From NCBI RefSeq assembly GCF_028372415.1, contig NC_092879.1:66057781-66121780 (forward strand): a stretch of 64,000 bases of DNA, read 5' to 3'. The translations under genes and the position numbers were made by a program. Under the pieces are notes generated by a model. It was not told where the DNA came from. It made no database searches and saw only the letters and a program-made list of their open reading frames with translations. Below, one piece after another: positions 1 to 12,698 of this stretch (position 1 is its first letter; every line of letters starts with the position of its first letter). The stretch is from Notamacropus eugenii. Its lineage: Eukaryota > Chordata > Mammalia > Diprotodontia > Macropodidae.

Positions 1-84
1 TTATTCATGTGTGTTTTATATGCTATTTCTGAAGGAGGCAAGGGCAGGAAATGTCTACAATCCATGATTTCTGATAATATGATT

Positions 85-330
85 TAAGGAGTCTGTTATG
101 GTAGCTAAAGAGTCAGCTTTGCACTCAAGAACATCTGGGGCTAATGTGCCTATGGCACATCCTGGTTCTGCAACCCCAAACAAATCACTCTGCCTCTCAG
201 GGACCTCCTGGGAAACTCTAAAATGATCAAGTTTAAGGATGTTACACACAAGTTGCTGATCTACACCTATAAGGGAAGTTTCCATGCTAGGAGTTACCCA
301 CAGGGATGAAATCACTGGGTTTGGACCACT
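85..330 (+). mobile_element. Diverged CORE-SINE (3' end gatgaaatcac type)
   Basis: caaatcactctgcctctcag, aagttgctgatctacacc, gggatgaaatcactgggttt: same family as the reverse copies at 8872, 28720, 45102 and 59072. The 86-codon minus-strand frame across it is an artefact. Confidence 0.55.
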
Positions 331-769
331 CTCACCCCCTTATCTTTGGGAACATTAAAAAAAAAAAGCAATGCAAAGATAAAGCTTAAAATGTCTGGTA
401 GAATGGTTATCTAGCATTTCTGTGCTAGACTATCTCTCCAATATTAGAATCGAACCTTTGACGTGTACTAGAATATATGTCAATTCATGATTGGATCTCT
501 ACTAGAGTAGAGGATATTGGTCTAGTTGGTGTGCTCTTTAGGCTGCAAGTGCATGGAAAGTGAGCTTGTCATCCTTAGGATTCACAAAATCAACAAGTGC
601 AAAATGGAGGAGGTCTGGCTAGACAGTCCCTTTTTTGAAAAAGATCTGGGAATTTTAGTGGAATGAAAGCTCAGCATGGGTCAACCACGTGACATAGCAT
701 TAAAGACAATTAACCTTAGGGTGATATAGCAGCTAATAAAAGTTACAATCTTAGGCTGTGTTAAAAATA
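331..769. other. Unassigned intergenic DNA
   Basis: Unique-looking AT-rich sequence with an A-run at 356-368. Nothing recognised. Confidence 0.5.
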
Positions 770-1285
770 TAGCTTCCAATAATAAGGAGGTGATAGTCCC
801 ACTTTATCTTCCCTTGTCAGACCCCATCTGGAGTGTTCATTTCAGGTGCCACACTCCAGGAAGGCCATCAGTAAGCTAGAGAATGTCCAGAGAAGGGCAA
901 CCAGGATTGTGCAGGACCTCAGTACCATACCATATGCGGATTAATTGAAGAAGCTGGAGATTTAAAACCTAGAAAATAAGACTTGAGGGGGACAGAAGGG
1001 GACACATGATAGCTGTCTTCAAGTTTTTGAAGCACTGTAAAATGGAAAATGAATTCTAGTTGTTCTGATAGGCCTCAGAGGTTAGAACCAGGAACGATGG
1101 ATGGAAGTTGCTAAGGGTCAGAATCAGGCTTAAAGTAAGGAAAAGCTTCCTAACAAGAACTGTCCCCAAGTGGGATGGCCTGCCTTGAACATGCTTCGCA
1201 GAGACTTTTTATTCAGGTATGGGTCAGACTATCTGGCCACTGTAGGTCCTTTCAGTTCAGAGAGTCTATGCCTCTGTGACCCTCT
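770..1285 (+). mobile_element. L3/CR1-type LINE 3' end
   Basis: Matches the C-terminal end of CR1/L3 ORF2. There are traces of the conserved RLRGD-IAVFKYLKG block near 985-1045, the WN-LP block near 1165-1200, and the typical tail 'ggtcctttcagttcagagagtctatg' split across 1240-1280. Frame is lost. Confidence 0.7.
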
Positions 1286-1403
1286 TGTTATTGGAGAAAG
1301 CCAGGATAATAAATTAGAAAGTAAAATAACTCATCAATAATCCTAGGCAGGTCAGAGCTACCATGGCTCAATTTTCTCATCTTCAAAATCCCTGGTCCAT
1401 CAG

Positions 1404-1516
1404 TAGATATTTAATATTAAACACCTGCTATCTGTCAGGCACTGTGCTTAGACTGAGGATACAAAAAGAAGCAAAGGACAGTCCCTTAAGGAGTTTACAA
1501 TCTAATGGAAGAGTTT
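1404..1516 (-). mobile_element. Antisense L2 3' tail
   Basis: Reverse L2 end: aaacacctgctatctgtcag, gcactgtgcttagactgagg, cccttaaggagtttacaatc. Confidence 0.6.
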
Positions 1517-1699
1517 ATCATCTATTGGAATTTACAATTGAATTTCCACTTGTTTGTTTCATCAGCATTTCTACCTAAATGAATCCAGAAAGGAACTTAT
1601 TCTCACTCCCACCTCCCCACCCTGCCCTCCAAACTTGTATGGAAAGTATCACCAATAAGGAAAGCATAGCCTCAGAATTAGCTCTGACTCTTCCTTCAC

Positions 1700-2400
1700 C
1701 TCCTTCACCCTCCTTAGGCTGACTTACTGATTTTAGCTCTTGCCTAGCATATTGTAAATCCCCTAGTTGGTCTCCCAGCTCTCAGGCTCTTACTTCTCTG
1801 TTCCATCCTCCACTCAGCTGACAAAGTAATCTTCCTACACTCTGTCACTAACCATGTTGCTCCTTTGCTCCAAAACATTCTGTGGCTTCCTAGCACCTCT
1901 AGGGTGAGATAGAAGTGCTTCAGCCTTGCATTTAAAACCTTCCACAATATGGTTCCATCTTAACTTTCTAAACTTATTTCATATTACTCCCCTTCACTTA
2001 CTCAGTGTTTTGGACATAAAAAATATTGACTCCTAGGAAAATTTGGTGTTCAGTCTCTGAATTCTAGGGCTGTATACAAGTTGTCCCTCATGCCTGATAA
2101 ACCCTTCCATCTTACCTCTCCCTCCTAGAAGCCTGACCTCCCTTCAAGTCTCAGCTTCCTACAACAGGCCTTTACTTCTTCCTTCCCCTCCACTTCACCC
2201 CTCCCCTTGTTGTTGGAACTCTCCAGATCCTCAGGTTATTCTTTACTTATGTGTTTGCGTTTTGTATCCCTCTCTGCAGACACCAATAGAATATAAGTTC
2301 TTTCTTTCAACTTTTGCTTTCTCTCTGTCTTCCCAGTGCCTAGCCCAGGGCTTTGCATGTAGTAAGTACTTGATAAAGATTTCTTGAATTCAATTGAATC
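1700..2400 (+). mobile_element. Sense L2 LINE relic
   Basis: Order typical of the L2 3' half: tggtctcccagctctcag, tccactcagctgacaaagta, catgttgctcctttgctcc, and the tail agtgcctagcccagggc... agtaagtacttgataaag with gaattcaattgaat. Non-coding and diverged. Confidence 0.7.
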
Positions 2401-2524
2401 CTATAGATTCAATTTGACTTTAGCTATAGTATTGTGACTGAGGCTCTGAAGAGACATTTGAAAGAGCTATGCCAGGGCTTTATATCAGTGACCATAAGAA
2501 ATTCCCATCTTGGGGATTCAAGGC

Positions 2525-2885
2525 CAATAATAGCTAATAAGAATAACAACTCCTACTTAGATTTTGCTTTAAGATTTACAAAGCCCCTTCCTCATAATAA
2601 CCTTAAGAGGTAAGTTGTTAAAGAATTGTTATTCTGGACAAGTATTATTATGAGAGGCAGAATATTATAGTGATTGGAGGGTTTGACTTAGAGTCACAAA
2701 GACCTGGATTCAAATCCTACTTAAGATACTTATTAGCTCCTTGACCCTTGGCAAGCCAGCCAGCCTTCTTGGCACTCAGTTTCTTCAACTGTGAAATGAA
2801 GAGGTTAGATCTGATGACCTCGGAGGAGCTTCCTCCCAACTCCCAACTTCATTCTGACACGTGAGGATACAGACTCTAAGAGTAG
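2525..2885. repeat. MIR-type SINE cluster
   Basis: A forward MIR-like copy at about 2655-2870 (cctggattcaaatcctactt, tcagtttcttcaactgtgaa) follows a reverse fragment at 2525-2650 (ttaagatttacaaagcccc). Confidence 0.65.
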
Positions 2886-2889
2886 AAAT

Positions 2890-3475
2890 AGCTCATCCAA
2901 GAGTCTGGTTTTGAACCTTTCCAGCTGGAGTCTCCTAAAGCCTGCATCCTTTCCACAATTCCTTGCTAAAGCCTGTCTTAATAGTAAGAGGGACTAGATC
3001 CTAAGAGTAGCCAGGAGTGGAACGACTATGCTTGGCATTATTTTGGAAAATCGGGTGCTTCAAATTGTTAAGGAGAAAGCTGGCACAGAATCCTGAAGGA
3101 ATGCCAGCAGGGTGATGGATCTGTAATTTGGGATAATGAGGGATTTCTCATTTCAAAGACGGGGTAGGCACACTTGGTGCCCATCTGGAGGTATCTGAAG
3201 CTCTAGAGTTCATTAGGGCAAATAGTTTGGCAAAGGCTAGGCCCAACTCTCAGGGCAGATCTGGAGCACTCCTAGTGGCAAGAGATCTCCTCCTAGGCCT
3301 TTTTAAAAAAAAGTTTTCTGTGATAAATCAGACATCATAGAGTAAATGAAGTTATTGGCTCCTAACTGGGAAAATATCTGAAATCTGTAAATTTTGGAAA
3401 TGTCATGATAAGTCTATATAGTTTCATGAAGTAGTGAGCCTGGTCATCAAAGAACAGAAATCATAACGGGAGATA
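2890..3475. other. Unassigned intergenic DNA
   Basis: No motif, frame or repeat family recognised. Confidence 0.4.
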
Positions 3476-3489
3476 GAATGCTAACAAAT

Positions 3490-3900
3490 GTCACCTAACA
3501 ATGACTTGAAAATTGATAAACATTTTGTATCTCATTTGAGTTCACAACAAACTTGTAAGATCAGTGACTAGAGTATTAACCCCATCTTACAGATGAGAAA
3601 GCTGAGGCTCAGAGAGATGAAGTGATTTGTTCATGGTTGGTTTCACAACTACTAAGTGTCAGAGGTGAGATCTGAATCCAGATCTTCCTGATGCCGAGTT
3701 CAGCGCTCTATCTACTCTGTTATGGCTACCTCTCAAAAATCTTGTAGTCTAGGACATCATAGCTGACATACATTCCCCTTGTTTTACATATAGAGAAACT
3801 GAGGTCCATAGGGGATAAATAATTTGTCATACTTGGAGTCAGAGGTAGAACTGAATGAGAATTAGATTCTCCAGACTCTCAAGCCTGGTAGTGCCATTAC
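3490..3900 (-). repeat. Two reverse MIR-type SINEs
   Basis: Copy one about 3490-3740 (catcttacagatgagaaagc, tcttcctgatgccgag); copy two about 3755-3900 (agagaaactgaggtccatag). Both read in reverse. Confidence 0.65.
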
Positions 3901-4109
3901 TGTGCCATGTTCCATTCCCTTGGGGTTCACATTATGAGGCTCTCATGGGTTTAGAAAGCTACCATTCAGAGCCCCTGGTAGACCAGCATACAGACATGTT
4001 TGTTGACTGGAGTCATGGACTAAACTGTCAACTGTGAATAAATTTGATGGAATAAAAAGGGAGTCTGACCTTGTGTGAAACCTGCTTTAAAAAAAAAAAC
4101 GGTTAAAGT

Positions 4110-4429
4110 TTTTTTTTTAATGTCTATTTTTATTCTGAGCTTAACAAACACTAGATAAAATGAGCATTTACATATACATAGAAACAGAAAACAGAAAAAG
4201 AAACTGGATTTCTATTACATATACTTACTTTTCTTTTTTAATTACATAATAAATTTGACTGTCCAGCCTGACTGTTCCTTGTACTCTCTTCTGTACATTA
4301 AAAAAAAGATGACTTAATGGCCCTCTTTTCTTTGTTCTTTTTATATTTTTTCTTTATTTTTTAAGTTATTCTCCCCTTTTGCCTCCTCCATCCTCATTGG
4401 AAAAAGAAAAACCAAAGCCTTTCTGAAAC

Positions 4430-4462
<33 letters not shown>

Positions 4463-5590
4463 CATATATATGTATATATATATATGCACATGCACACACA
4501 TACATATATACGTATATATAAGTAAAACAAATTCTCACATTGGCTTTGTCTAAAAGATGTATTTCTTCTTCTACATCTTGAGTCCATCACCACTTTGACA
4601 AGAAATGTGTATCATGCTTCAGCATCAGTCTCCTGGAATGATGGTTGGTCATTGCGTTAATTTGATCCTTCAGTCTTTCCAAGTTGTTTGCATGTGTAAT
4701 ATTGTTACTGGAAAAATTGTTCTGCTTCTGCTCACTGCTCTTCATCAGTTCATCCAAGTCTTTCCAATGTTCTCTAAAACCATCTCTTTTGTAATTTCTT
4801 ACAGTGTAATAATATTCCACTACCTTCACATACTGCACTTGGTTTAACCATTCCCAGGTGGATGAGCATCCCCTTAGTTTCTAGTTCTTTGACACTACAA
4901 AAAGAGATGCTATAAATATTTTTATACTTATAAAACTTTTTCTTCTTTCTTGACTTTCCTTGGGTTATATCTAGGGTCTAGGAGTGATCTAGCTGGGTCA
5001 ATGGATAGGCATATTTTCATAATTCCAAATCCAATTCATGGCTCCACCAAAAGTGCATTAGTGTGCCTGTTGTCCAGCAGCCCCTACCACAATCATATTT
5101 TTTTTTCTTTTTTATCATCTTTGTCAATCAATCTGATGGATATGAAGTAGAACTTTAGAGTTCCTTTGATTTGTATTTCTCTAATTATTAGAGATTTTGA
5201 GCATTTTTTTCATATTTGTTTCTAGCTTGTATTCCTTTCAAAACTATCTTTTCATGTTCTTTGACCACTCATCTATTTTTGGGATGGCTCTTGAACCAAT
5301 AAGTTGATTCAGTTCGTCATGTATCTGAATGTGAAACCTTTGTCTGAGAAAATTGCTATAATTCTCCCCTCCCCCCCAGTTACTTGTTTCCCTTCTAATT
5401 TTAGCTCTACTGATTTTGTTTGAGTAAAAACGCTTTAATTTTGTGTAATCACAATTGTCTACTTTATCTCCTGTAATCTTCTCTGTGCCTTGTTTGGTCA
5501 TGAACTCTTTCCCTGTCCAGAAATATGAAAGGTATTTTCTTTCTTTCTTCTAATTTATTGATGATATCCAAGTTATGTATTTCTTTGGAA
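4110..5590 (-). mobile_element. Antisense L1, 3' end of ORF2 plus 3'UTR
   Basis: The plus strand shows the usual antisense order of an L1 tail: aattgttctgcttctgctcac, gtaataatattccactacc, agctgggtcaatgg, ggctccaccaaaagtgcatt, then gagcatttttttcat and tttggtcatgaactctt. The left 300 bases are 3'UTR. A TA/CATA-rich run at 4435-4520 lies within it. Confidence 0.8.
4435..4520. repeat. TA/CATA simple repeat
   Basis: Alternating ta and cata units within the antisense L1 3'UTR. Confidence 0.9.
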
Positions 5591-6210
5591 CTAATACCCA
5601 GTTAAATTCGCAAACATACGTGTCCACTTGCTTAGAGAAAGTGTGCCCGGGGAAGAATCCCTGGTGAACATCAAACTGGCTTTCATTCAGCATGCTGCCT
5701 CTTGGTTTGGGAGATGTTTGATTTTGAATAAGGCTCTGTGTAGATGAGGCCAGGCAGCGCAGCCTGTTTGGACACAATGGGGTCAGGCAGCAGGAGGACG
5801 AAGCCTAGCATGAGCCCAGAGGTACCATTGTTCCAAATAAAAGAAAGGGGAGGAGAAAACAGGGAGAAAAAAAAAGGAATTTACAGGAGGCTTCCACAAA
5901 AGGAAGGGCTTTTTTTTTCCCCTGTGGGGCTGGGCAAGGCAAAAAAAAAAAAACAAGAAAAAAGAAAAAAGATCGTCTTGGCTTTGTGTCTGCGTCCCCA
6001 AAGCACCTTTTTTCTTCTGCAACCTTGTTGATTCTTCTCCAGCTCTCTCTAGCAGTAACAGAGTTTCAGTAACTTCCTGTATTGTCAGCTACTTAGAAAA
6101 ATCTGTTACTAGCGACCCCTCTGTCACACTCAGACTGCGTCTTTCAGGCTCCATTGTTAACTTTCCTATAGCTTAATGATCACATTTTTCTTTTCCTTTT
6201 CTTCCCATCG
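5590..6210. other. Unassigned segment with purine and A-rich tracts
   Basis: Contains gggagaaaaaaaaagg and an A-run at 5941-5953. Frames on both strands follow from base composition; no protein family recognised. Confidence 0.4.
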
Positions 6211-6214
6211 AATC

Positions 6215-6430
6215 TTTGAGTGGTTTGCTTTTGCTGAACTTGGAGCCTGGAAGACCCAGGTTCAAATTCCACCTTCCATACTTAATTAGCTATTTGGAAC
6301 CCTGGACCGGTACTTTCACTTCTGAGAATCTCAGTTTCCTCTTTCGAAAAATGGAAATACTCATAGGTCTGACCTCACAGGGTTGGAATAAGACAAAAAA
6401 GAGATGATGTTTTCAAAGCGTTTTGGAAAC
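6215..6430 (+). mobile_element. MIR-type SINE
   Basis: acttggagcctggaagaccc, aggttcaaattccacc, ctcagtttcctctttcgaaa and a GC-poor 3' end. Confidence 0.7.
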
Positions 6431-6699
6431 CATTATATGAGTGTCAGCCTCTCTCCTTACAAATAGTCCTTGGTTCTTTAATCACCTACTTTTCTTCTTT
6501 TTTCCTCTCCCTCCTCAGATGCCCCATTTCACATCTTCTTTGACATTCCTATTTGTCTTCCTTCTTAATCTCTTTACCTGCGCGCCCTTTCTATCAGGAA
6601 TCCATATCCCATCGGGTTGCTGACCCTCACTTAGATATGCTTATAGATTTGCCCTGCACACATTCTCTCATTTGATTATAGCAGTTCTATTAGCACACT

Positions 6700-6920
6700 A
6701 TGGTTTCCAATGCATTTTATGTACATGATTTCAGTAGAGCCTCACAAAAATCCTGGAAGGGAAGGGAGGAGGGAAAATCCCTCATCTCCTGATTACTGGT
6801 TAGGAAACTGAGTCTCAAAGAAGTCAAGTGATTTTCCCATTGTCACATAGCTAGGAAGTAGAGGAGCCTGAATATTCTGACTCCAAGGTTGGTCATCTTG
6901 ACGTAAGACTATACTGTCTT
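6700..6920 (-). mobile_element. MIR-type SINE, reverse
   Basis: ggttaggaaactgagtctca, aagtgattttcccattgtca, tgaatattctgactccaagg. Confidence 0.65.
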
Positions 6921-7039
6921 CCTTCCAAATTATTGAATTCTTCTCATATGGATGAACAGTTACCTCCCCACCCCACCCTTACCCAAAGCCTAAAAGCCCC
7001 AGGCCTTTTAAAAAATACACACATATACATATACATTAT

Positions 7040-7195
7040 AATATACCCTCAGCTTTCTTGGGAAGCTCCCTATGTGACTTTGGTCAAGTCCCTTGACCTC
7101 TCTCTAAGCCTCAGTTTCTTCCTCTGCAAAAGGAGGAGATTCTCGACTATATGACCTCTAAGGTCCTTTCTAGCTCTCAATCTATCATCCTATGC
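7040..7195 (+). mobile_element. SINE fragment
   Basis: tgtgactttggtcaagtccc, cctcagtttcttcctctgca, acctctaaggtcctttctag. Confidence 0.6.
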
Positions 7196-7559
7196 CAGCA
7201 GTCATTGTTTTAGGGACAGAGATAATTAACGATGGGGAAGTTGGCATTGGGTTGCCATTATTTCAATAAAAGTGCCTGCTGCTTCAAGCAAAGCAGAATA
7301 ATAGCTTTTCTTATAACACTGTCTCTGCCCAACACTTGATAAATGGTAAGTAATGAAACCAAAGATTTTACAGATATATAAACTTAATTAATCCTAAGGA
7401 AGGAAAGAGATGTCCCCCCCCCAAAGTCATACTCAGGGTCAGTGGCAGCATAGCCACAAACCCCCAAAACTTCGAATTTCCAAATCTCTTCTCAAATCTT
7501 ATTTTACAAAAATATAAAACAATAATAGGAAAGTATTACTATGTCTTTAACTTGGGAAC

Positions 7560-7750
7560 GTGCTAGAAGAGGCAGTTGTTTGAGTGGGAAGAGGGCCTAA
7601 TTCATGGAAGTCAGAGAGCCTGGGTTCTAGACCTAGCTCTGCCATTCACTTAATGGCCTGTGAAAGTCACTTGAACTCTCTGACCCAAATGCAACAGTTG
7701 AACTAAATGGACTCTAAAGTTTTCTTCCAGGTTGAAATCTATGTTTATGT
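7560..7750 (+). mobile_element. SINE, diverged
   Basis: gcctgggttctagacctagc, gcctgtgaaagtcacttgaa, aaatggactctaaagttttc. Confidence 0.6.
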
Positions 7751-8159
7751 GAGTGCATTTTAGACTTGGGGAGCTAAAGTGGTGAGGGCAGAGGTCCCCA
7801 ACTCTCATTCTCAGAATGAGAGGACCCACATAGAAGAATAAAGCTGGTGCCCCCCAAGAAAGTCTTACTCTGTGCTTAGGAGTATGCTCTCCATCTGGCT
7901 AGGCCTGCTGGTGAGTCACTGCCTCAGTGTTAGCAGTTTTCTCTCCACCCCCACCCCCACCTGGCACTCAATCCTGGGACAAAGATTCCTCCAGGATTCG
8001 ATGTCCTGTTAAAAGAGATCTGGTGACCTCATGGACAAGGAAATTGGAGTCTCAGTGACAGCAATTGGTGAGGGGAAGGACGTAGTTTCTTGTCATTCAG
8101 GTGGATAGGTATCAAGAGGGATTCTGATTGATCAGAATATGCCCATACCTACAAGACTG

Positions 8160-8310
8160 CCTGGGATCATAGGACTTAGAGCTACAAATGGAAAAACTGA
8201 GGGCCAGAGAGAAGATATGACTTATCCAAGGTCACACTAGTAAGTACTCAGAGGCAAGACTCAGCATTTGAGTTCAGATCCTCCATCTTTAAGCCACTTT
8301 TTTTCTCTAC
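8160..8310 (-). mobile_element. SINE, reverse
   Basis: gatcataggacttagagcta, gacttatccaaggtcacact, gagttcagatcctccatctt. Confidence 0.6.
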
Positions 8311-8599
8311 CATATGCTTCATCCCTTGTTTTCCCCTTCCAAATTTATACCTCACCCCGATCCAAACTGTGTAAATACTTCTAAATACAATCTTCCAAAA
8401 ATCCCACTCCCCCTTAGAGATCAGTTCTCTCTACTCCAGGCATTAGCTCAGCTGGCCTTTCTCCCAGCTTTGGGGCCGCCCACACCAAAGCCAAATCCTC
8501 ACTCAGGATTTCATTTCCATATTTATACTTTGTTGAATACTTTGTGTTTCATACAACTTCCACCACTAGCTGCCTAGTGCATCCCAAGGTGCATTATTC

Positions 8600-8860
8600 A
8601 GAGAGACAACATGCGGAAGTGGCTAGAATGCTGGGCTTGAAGTCAGAAAGGCCTAGGGTTAATTCCTTCTTCCTAGTTTAACCAATAGTGTGACCCTGGG
8701 CAAGTCACTTAAGCCCTCTTGGCTTCATTTTTCTCATTTATAAATTAGGGAAAATCCCTGTAGTCCCTACCTCCACAGGACTGTTGGGAGTCTACAGTGA
8801 AATAATGCATGTAAAATGCTGGATAGACATGTCAATTATTAATACTGAACCTTACCTATG
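8600..8860 (+). mobile_element. MIR-type SINE
   Basis: gcttgaagtcagaaaggcct, gtgaccctgggcaagtcact, acctccacaggactgttggg. Confidence 0.75.
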
Positions 8861-8871
8861 GATTTTTTCTC

Positions 8872-9112
8872 CTTTTGGTCCACACTTGTGATTTCATCAG
8901 TCTGGGCACTTTCCAGGGTGGAAACTCCCTCCACTAATGTTGATTACCTTCCCTGTTACTTGTAGTCACAGAAAGAAAACTGGGACACTGGGAAGTATAG
9001 TGAGTTGCTCTGGGTCACAAAGCTAGTATGTGTTAGAGGCAGTACTTGAACCCAGATTTTTCCGACTCAGAGGCCTGCCACCTATTCCCCACTATGGAGA
9101 CACTGCAACAAA
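8872..9112 (-). mobile_element. CORE-SINE (3' end gatgaaatcac type)
   Basis: Reads cttgtgatttcatcagtctg, ggaaactccctccactaatg, gctctgggtcacaaagctag, ttgaacccagatttttccga. Confidence 0.75.
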
Positions 9113-9224
9113 CATATTTTTCATAAAATGAGTGGCAGATTTTTCAGTTCAGATCTCACTGACAGAAATGTTAATGGAGTATGGCCATGAGGTACTTGGG
9201 TAAATATTCAGATTCACTGATAAT

Positions 9225-9690
9225 AATAATAGCTAACTTTATATAGTGCATCCTGTGTGCCAGGCACTCTATGAAGCGCTTTACAATTATCATCTCATCT
9301 GAAGGTCAGGAAGATCCGAGTTCAAATGGTGCCTTAGAAACTTACTAGTTGTGTAATCCAGGGCAAGTCATTTTACCTCTGTGTGTCTCAGTTTCCTCAT
9401 CTGTAAACCAAGGATAATAACAGGCAGTATGCTTCTCGGGGTTGTTGGCATAAGGATCCAAGGAGATAACATTTGTAAAGTGCTTAGCACAGTATTTGAC
9501 CCAGTGAGAGCTTAATGAAAGCTTATTCTCTTCCCTCCCCCTTCCCCTCTGATCTTTTTTTAACCTGTGTGGCCCTTGGTGAGTCACTTCACCTGACACT
9601 CTAATCCTACCCCACGCCCTGTAAAATAGAGAATCTGTAGTGTTGTGAGACTCCAAGGAAGCGTGTTGCAGATCTGGAAATGGTGAAGTA
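9225..9690. repeat. MIR-type SINE cluster
   Basis: A reverse fragment (gtgccaggcactctatgaag) at 9225-9300, then a forward copy at 9300-9520 (gatccgagttcaaatggtgc, cctcatctgtaaaccaagga), then a short forward fragment at about 9560-9690. Confidence 0.65.
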
Positions 9691-10160
9691 ACAAGCTCAT
9701 GGGAATACCCAGAAAAGAGTCCCACAGGGATGGACCCTGATCTCAATAGTTGAAGGGTCTTCCAAACTTGAGGTCATCCCAGATCCATTGGAGTTTTCAG
9801 CTGCTGCAGATAATGAGGGGGGCACTTTCAGGGGTACTCTGCATTCTCTTTCAGGCCCCAAGGGGACCACTGGACAAATCAGCCCATTTTTGCTGCAAGC
9901 CCTCACTCAGTGGGCATATAGGATTTGAGATGACCAGAGCGAGTCAGTGTGGCATCCCCCAGGGGTGAAACTCTTCCTTGAGAAAGGTATCTTAGAGTTA
10001 TTGGTCACTGCTGTTTGCACCTATTTCCCTGCACTATATTTACCTCATCAGCACAGTGGCTGGGCAAGCTTGATTCACTTTTTCATCAGTTAATAAGAAG
10101 GATAATGACTTGTCTATGACAAATGCTGTGAAAGGCATCCATGGAGCAGTCCTCCATGAA
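9690..10160. other. Unassigned intergenic DNA
   Basis: Short frames on both strands overlap one another; no protein similarity or repeat family recognised. Confidence 0.4.
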
Positions 10161-10330
10161 AAGGCAGCTGCAACCAGACTCCCCTCCTACCTTCCTGATG
10201 TGACCTTGGACAAGTCAGTTCACTTGTGCGGGCCAATCTCCTCCTCTGGAAAACAAAGGAGTAAGGACCTTCTCCCTCTAAATCTGTGGTTCTCTAAGGT
10301 CCTGAGGTCACACCAAGCACTTAAGGCTCT
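10160..10330 (+). mobile_element. SINE fragment
   Basis: gtgaccttggacaagtcagt and ttctctaaggtcctgaggtc; the head is missing. Confidence 0.5.
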
Positions 10331-10890
10331 CTGAGAGTGTCTCCTCCCTGCAGGCTCCCCTCCTCAGCCACTGCAGGGCTTTTAACTGCACAAAGTGATT
10401 GGGAAACCTGAAGTTTCAGCAGATGATTTGTACCAAGCTCTTGGGAACTTCTTAAATCAAAAGAGATCATGGCAATGGCATCTCAGCTGAATAGATAGGG
10501 CAGAAAAGGTGAAGGGTGGGAGTCTGTTAGTATTTTCTTTCTTCTAAAGTACTAGTGAGTGATGAATACTTATTTTGTTCAGTTAGGGGGAAAAAATGAA
10601 GTCAAAAGACGAAAGAGACCTTTGGGGATATTGAGCTGTAAAAAGGGGTTGGCCTTGCAAGGAGGGCACAAATCAGAAACTATTGATTTCCATGTTTTGA
10701 CATGTATCAGCCCGACTGCTCTGTTTCTCACTTTGTACCTGACCTAGTCAATATCAAATTAAGATGAGAGACACGTTTCCATGGTTGCTTGTTTCTTGTG
10801 ACAAAGTGCAGTCCACATAATTTTCAGGTTCATCTTCTATGCACCCACTATCCCTACTCCCAACTTTTAAACCCTGAGCATTTCTGACTC
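10330..10890. other. Unassigned SINE-free segment
   Basis: No repeat or frame of note. Confidence 0.4.
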
Positions 10891-11080
10891 ACATGATGCA
10901 TAGGATTATAAGACCTAGAACAGAGAGAACGTCTTCAGTTCAACTCTCTTACCTTGCCAATGAGGAAACAGAGCCCCAGTTAAGAGACTTACCTAAAGTC
11001 ACATAAAATGTAAGAAATACCCATAAATTCAACCCAAGACCTCTTAATTGGAAGGATGATTGTGTCCTTGTCAAGTCCGG
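10890..11080 (-). mobile_element. SINE, reverse
   Basis: aggattataagacctagaac, caatgaggaaacagagcccc, ttacctaaagtcacataaaa. Confidence 0.6.
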
Positions 11081-11339
11081 AGAATTCTGTCCAGGTTGGT
11101 TCTACGCTTGAGGAGAGACTGACAAAATGGAACAAGTCAAGATGACATCTGTGTTAAAGGGATTTGGGACCACACCACACAAGGATCAAATGAAGGGCCT
11201 GATTTAGGGGATGATTTAGGGCAGTGATGTAATAGTAATCTTTGAATACCAGAAGTCCTGGCCTGTGGAAGAGGAATGAGGCATATTCCAATGTGCCAAA
11301 GGCAAACCCAAGAGGCCTTGTGATAGAGTTCATAGAGTG

Positions 11340-11625
11340 ACAGACTCTTGGAGTCAAGACAATCTGCTCTGGAATCACAGCTCCAATGTGATACTGGGCA
11401 AGGAGGTTAACCTAGCTGAGCCTTCATTTCCTTATTTTCCTTGATCCTAACAAGAACCCTGTGAGATAGCTGTTGTTGTTATCCCCATTTTACAGATGCC
11501 GAAACTGAGTCTCAGAGAGGTTAAGTGTCTTGCCCAGAGTCATACAACTGGTAAGTGTTTCAGGCAGGATTTAACCGATGGATTTCTTTCTCCAAGTCCC
11601 CCACTCTATCCAGTACCTAGTGCCT
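11340..11625. repeat. Forward SINE fragment followed by a reverse MIR-type SINE
   Basis: 11340-11425 holds gtgatactgggcaagg. 11440-11625 reads ttatccccattttacagatg, gtgtcttgcccagagtcata, ggcaggatttaaccgatgg. Confidence 0.65.
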
Positions 11626-12085
11626 CATGAGTGTTGAGACTTAGCACTCACTAGAAAGAGGTGCAAAGTCTCTAGGATACAGTCCTTGTCCTGTTGGAAT
11701 TTGTAGTCTATGTACACGAAGATTTCAATTAGAAAAGAATAAATTCTTAAGAGTGATAGATGCAGACTGATCACTCTGGGAGGTTTGAGGCAGAGAAGGC
11801 CATTAGTGACTGGGGAACCAGCATGACTTCTCATGGGAGGAAGCGGCAGGGTCAGACTTTAAAGAAGGGGCTGGAATTCTAGAGTCAGGCAGATAGGGGA
11901 TTGGGGGAGGGGAGTTGTAAGGAGAAAAACAAAATAGTGTACACCAAGTGCTCTGTAAACCTTGATATATGACATCAGCCACTGCCATAATCTTTATTAG
12001 CCTCAGTGGGTCAGACTGAAGACAGATTTGGGATGAAGCTGTCTGACAGGGACATGGGCTGTTCTGGGAGGTAGTGAGTGTTCCA
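11625..12085. other. Unassigned segment
   Basis: A 99-codon minus-strand frame at 11803-12102 has no recognisable motif and is probably chance. Confidence 0.4.
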
Positions 12086-12190
12086 TCACTCAAACTATTC
12101 AATCCAAGCCCCTTGAGGATTCTGGGGAAGAGGCTGGACTAGGTGACTTCAAAGTCCCCTTCTGACTCTTAAGATTCGGAAAATCTGTAT
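12085..12190 (+). repeat. Possible L3 or SINE 3' tail
   Basis: ggctggactaggtgacttca, aagtccccttctgactctta resembles the end shared by L3-tailed repeats. Confidence 0.35.
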
Positions 12191-12698
12191 TATGACTAGA
12201 CCAGACTGGAACCACAGGAAGGTATTATTGAACATGGTTTTCCCATTGTGTGTCCTTTCCCTGTCCACCGAGCCCCCTTTGCTATCCAGAAGTTAAGGTG
12301 TGTTTTAAGTATGTGATAAAATACGGTGGGAAATTATTATGCTTGGCTCAAAACTCCATTTCAGAGTAGGGCTGTATGCAAGAATTTCTCTTACAGTCTT
12401 CCATTCCTGATAATGAATGCTGTTCTCTGACCTTTTCCCCCTGAGGCACACGTTATTTCTGGAAATGCAGATAAAGCACTTTGCAGGGAATTTGGGATCT
12501 TAATTTCCTTAAGATAAGGGATTTAATAAGCAGGAGTCACCTGTCCCTGGGCATGCAAACACCCAAACGTAGCCCAGAGATGAGGGGAGAAAGAGAAGCG
12601 GCGCATTCTCTGTGGAGACTTTTCTGTCTTCTTTTTTGCTCTTGTGTAAGGGTTGCATACTTCTCAGGGGAGCCTAAGGAGGCTTAAGAGATTCAGCA

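Noticed and set aside
9345-9746. 133-codon minus-strand frame
   Set aside because: Runs through MIR-type SINE sequence; no domain.
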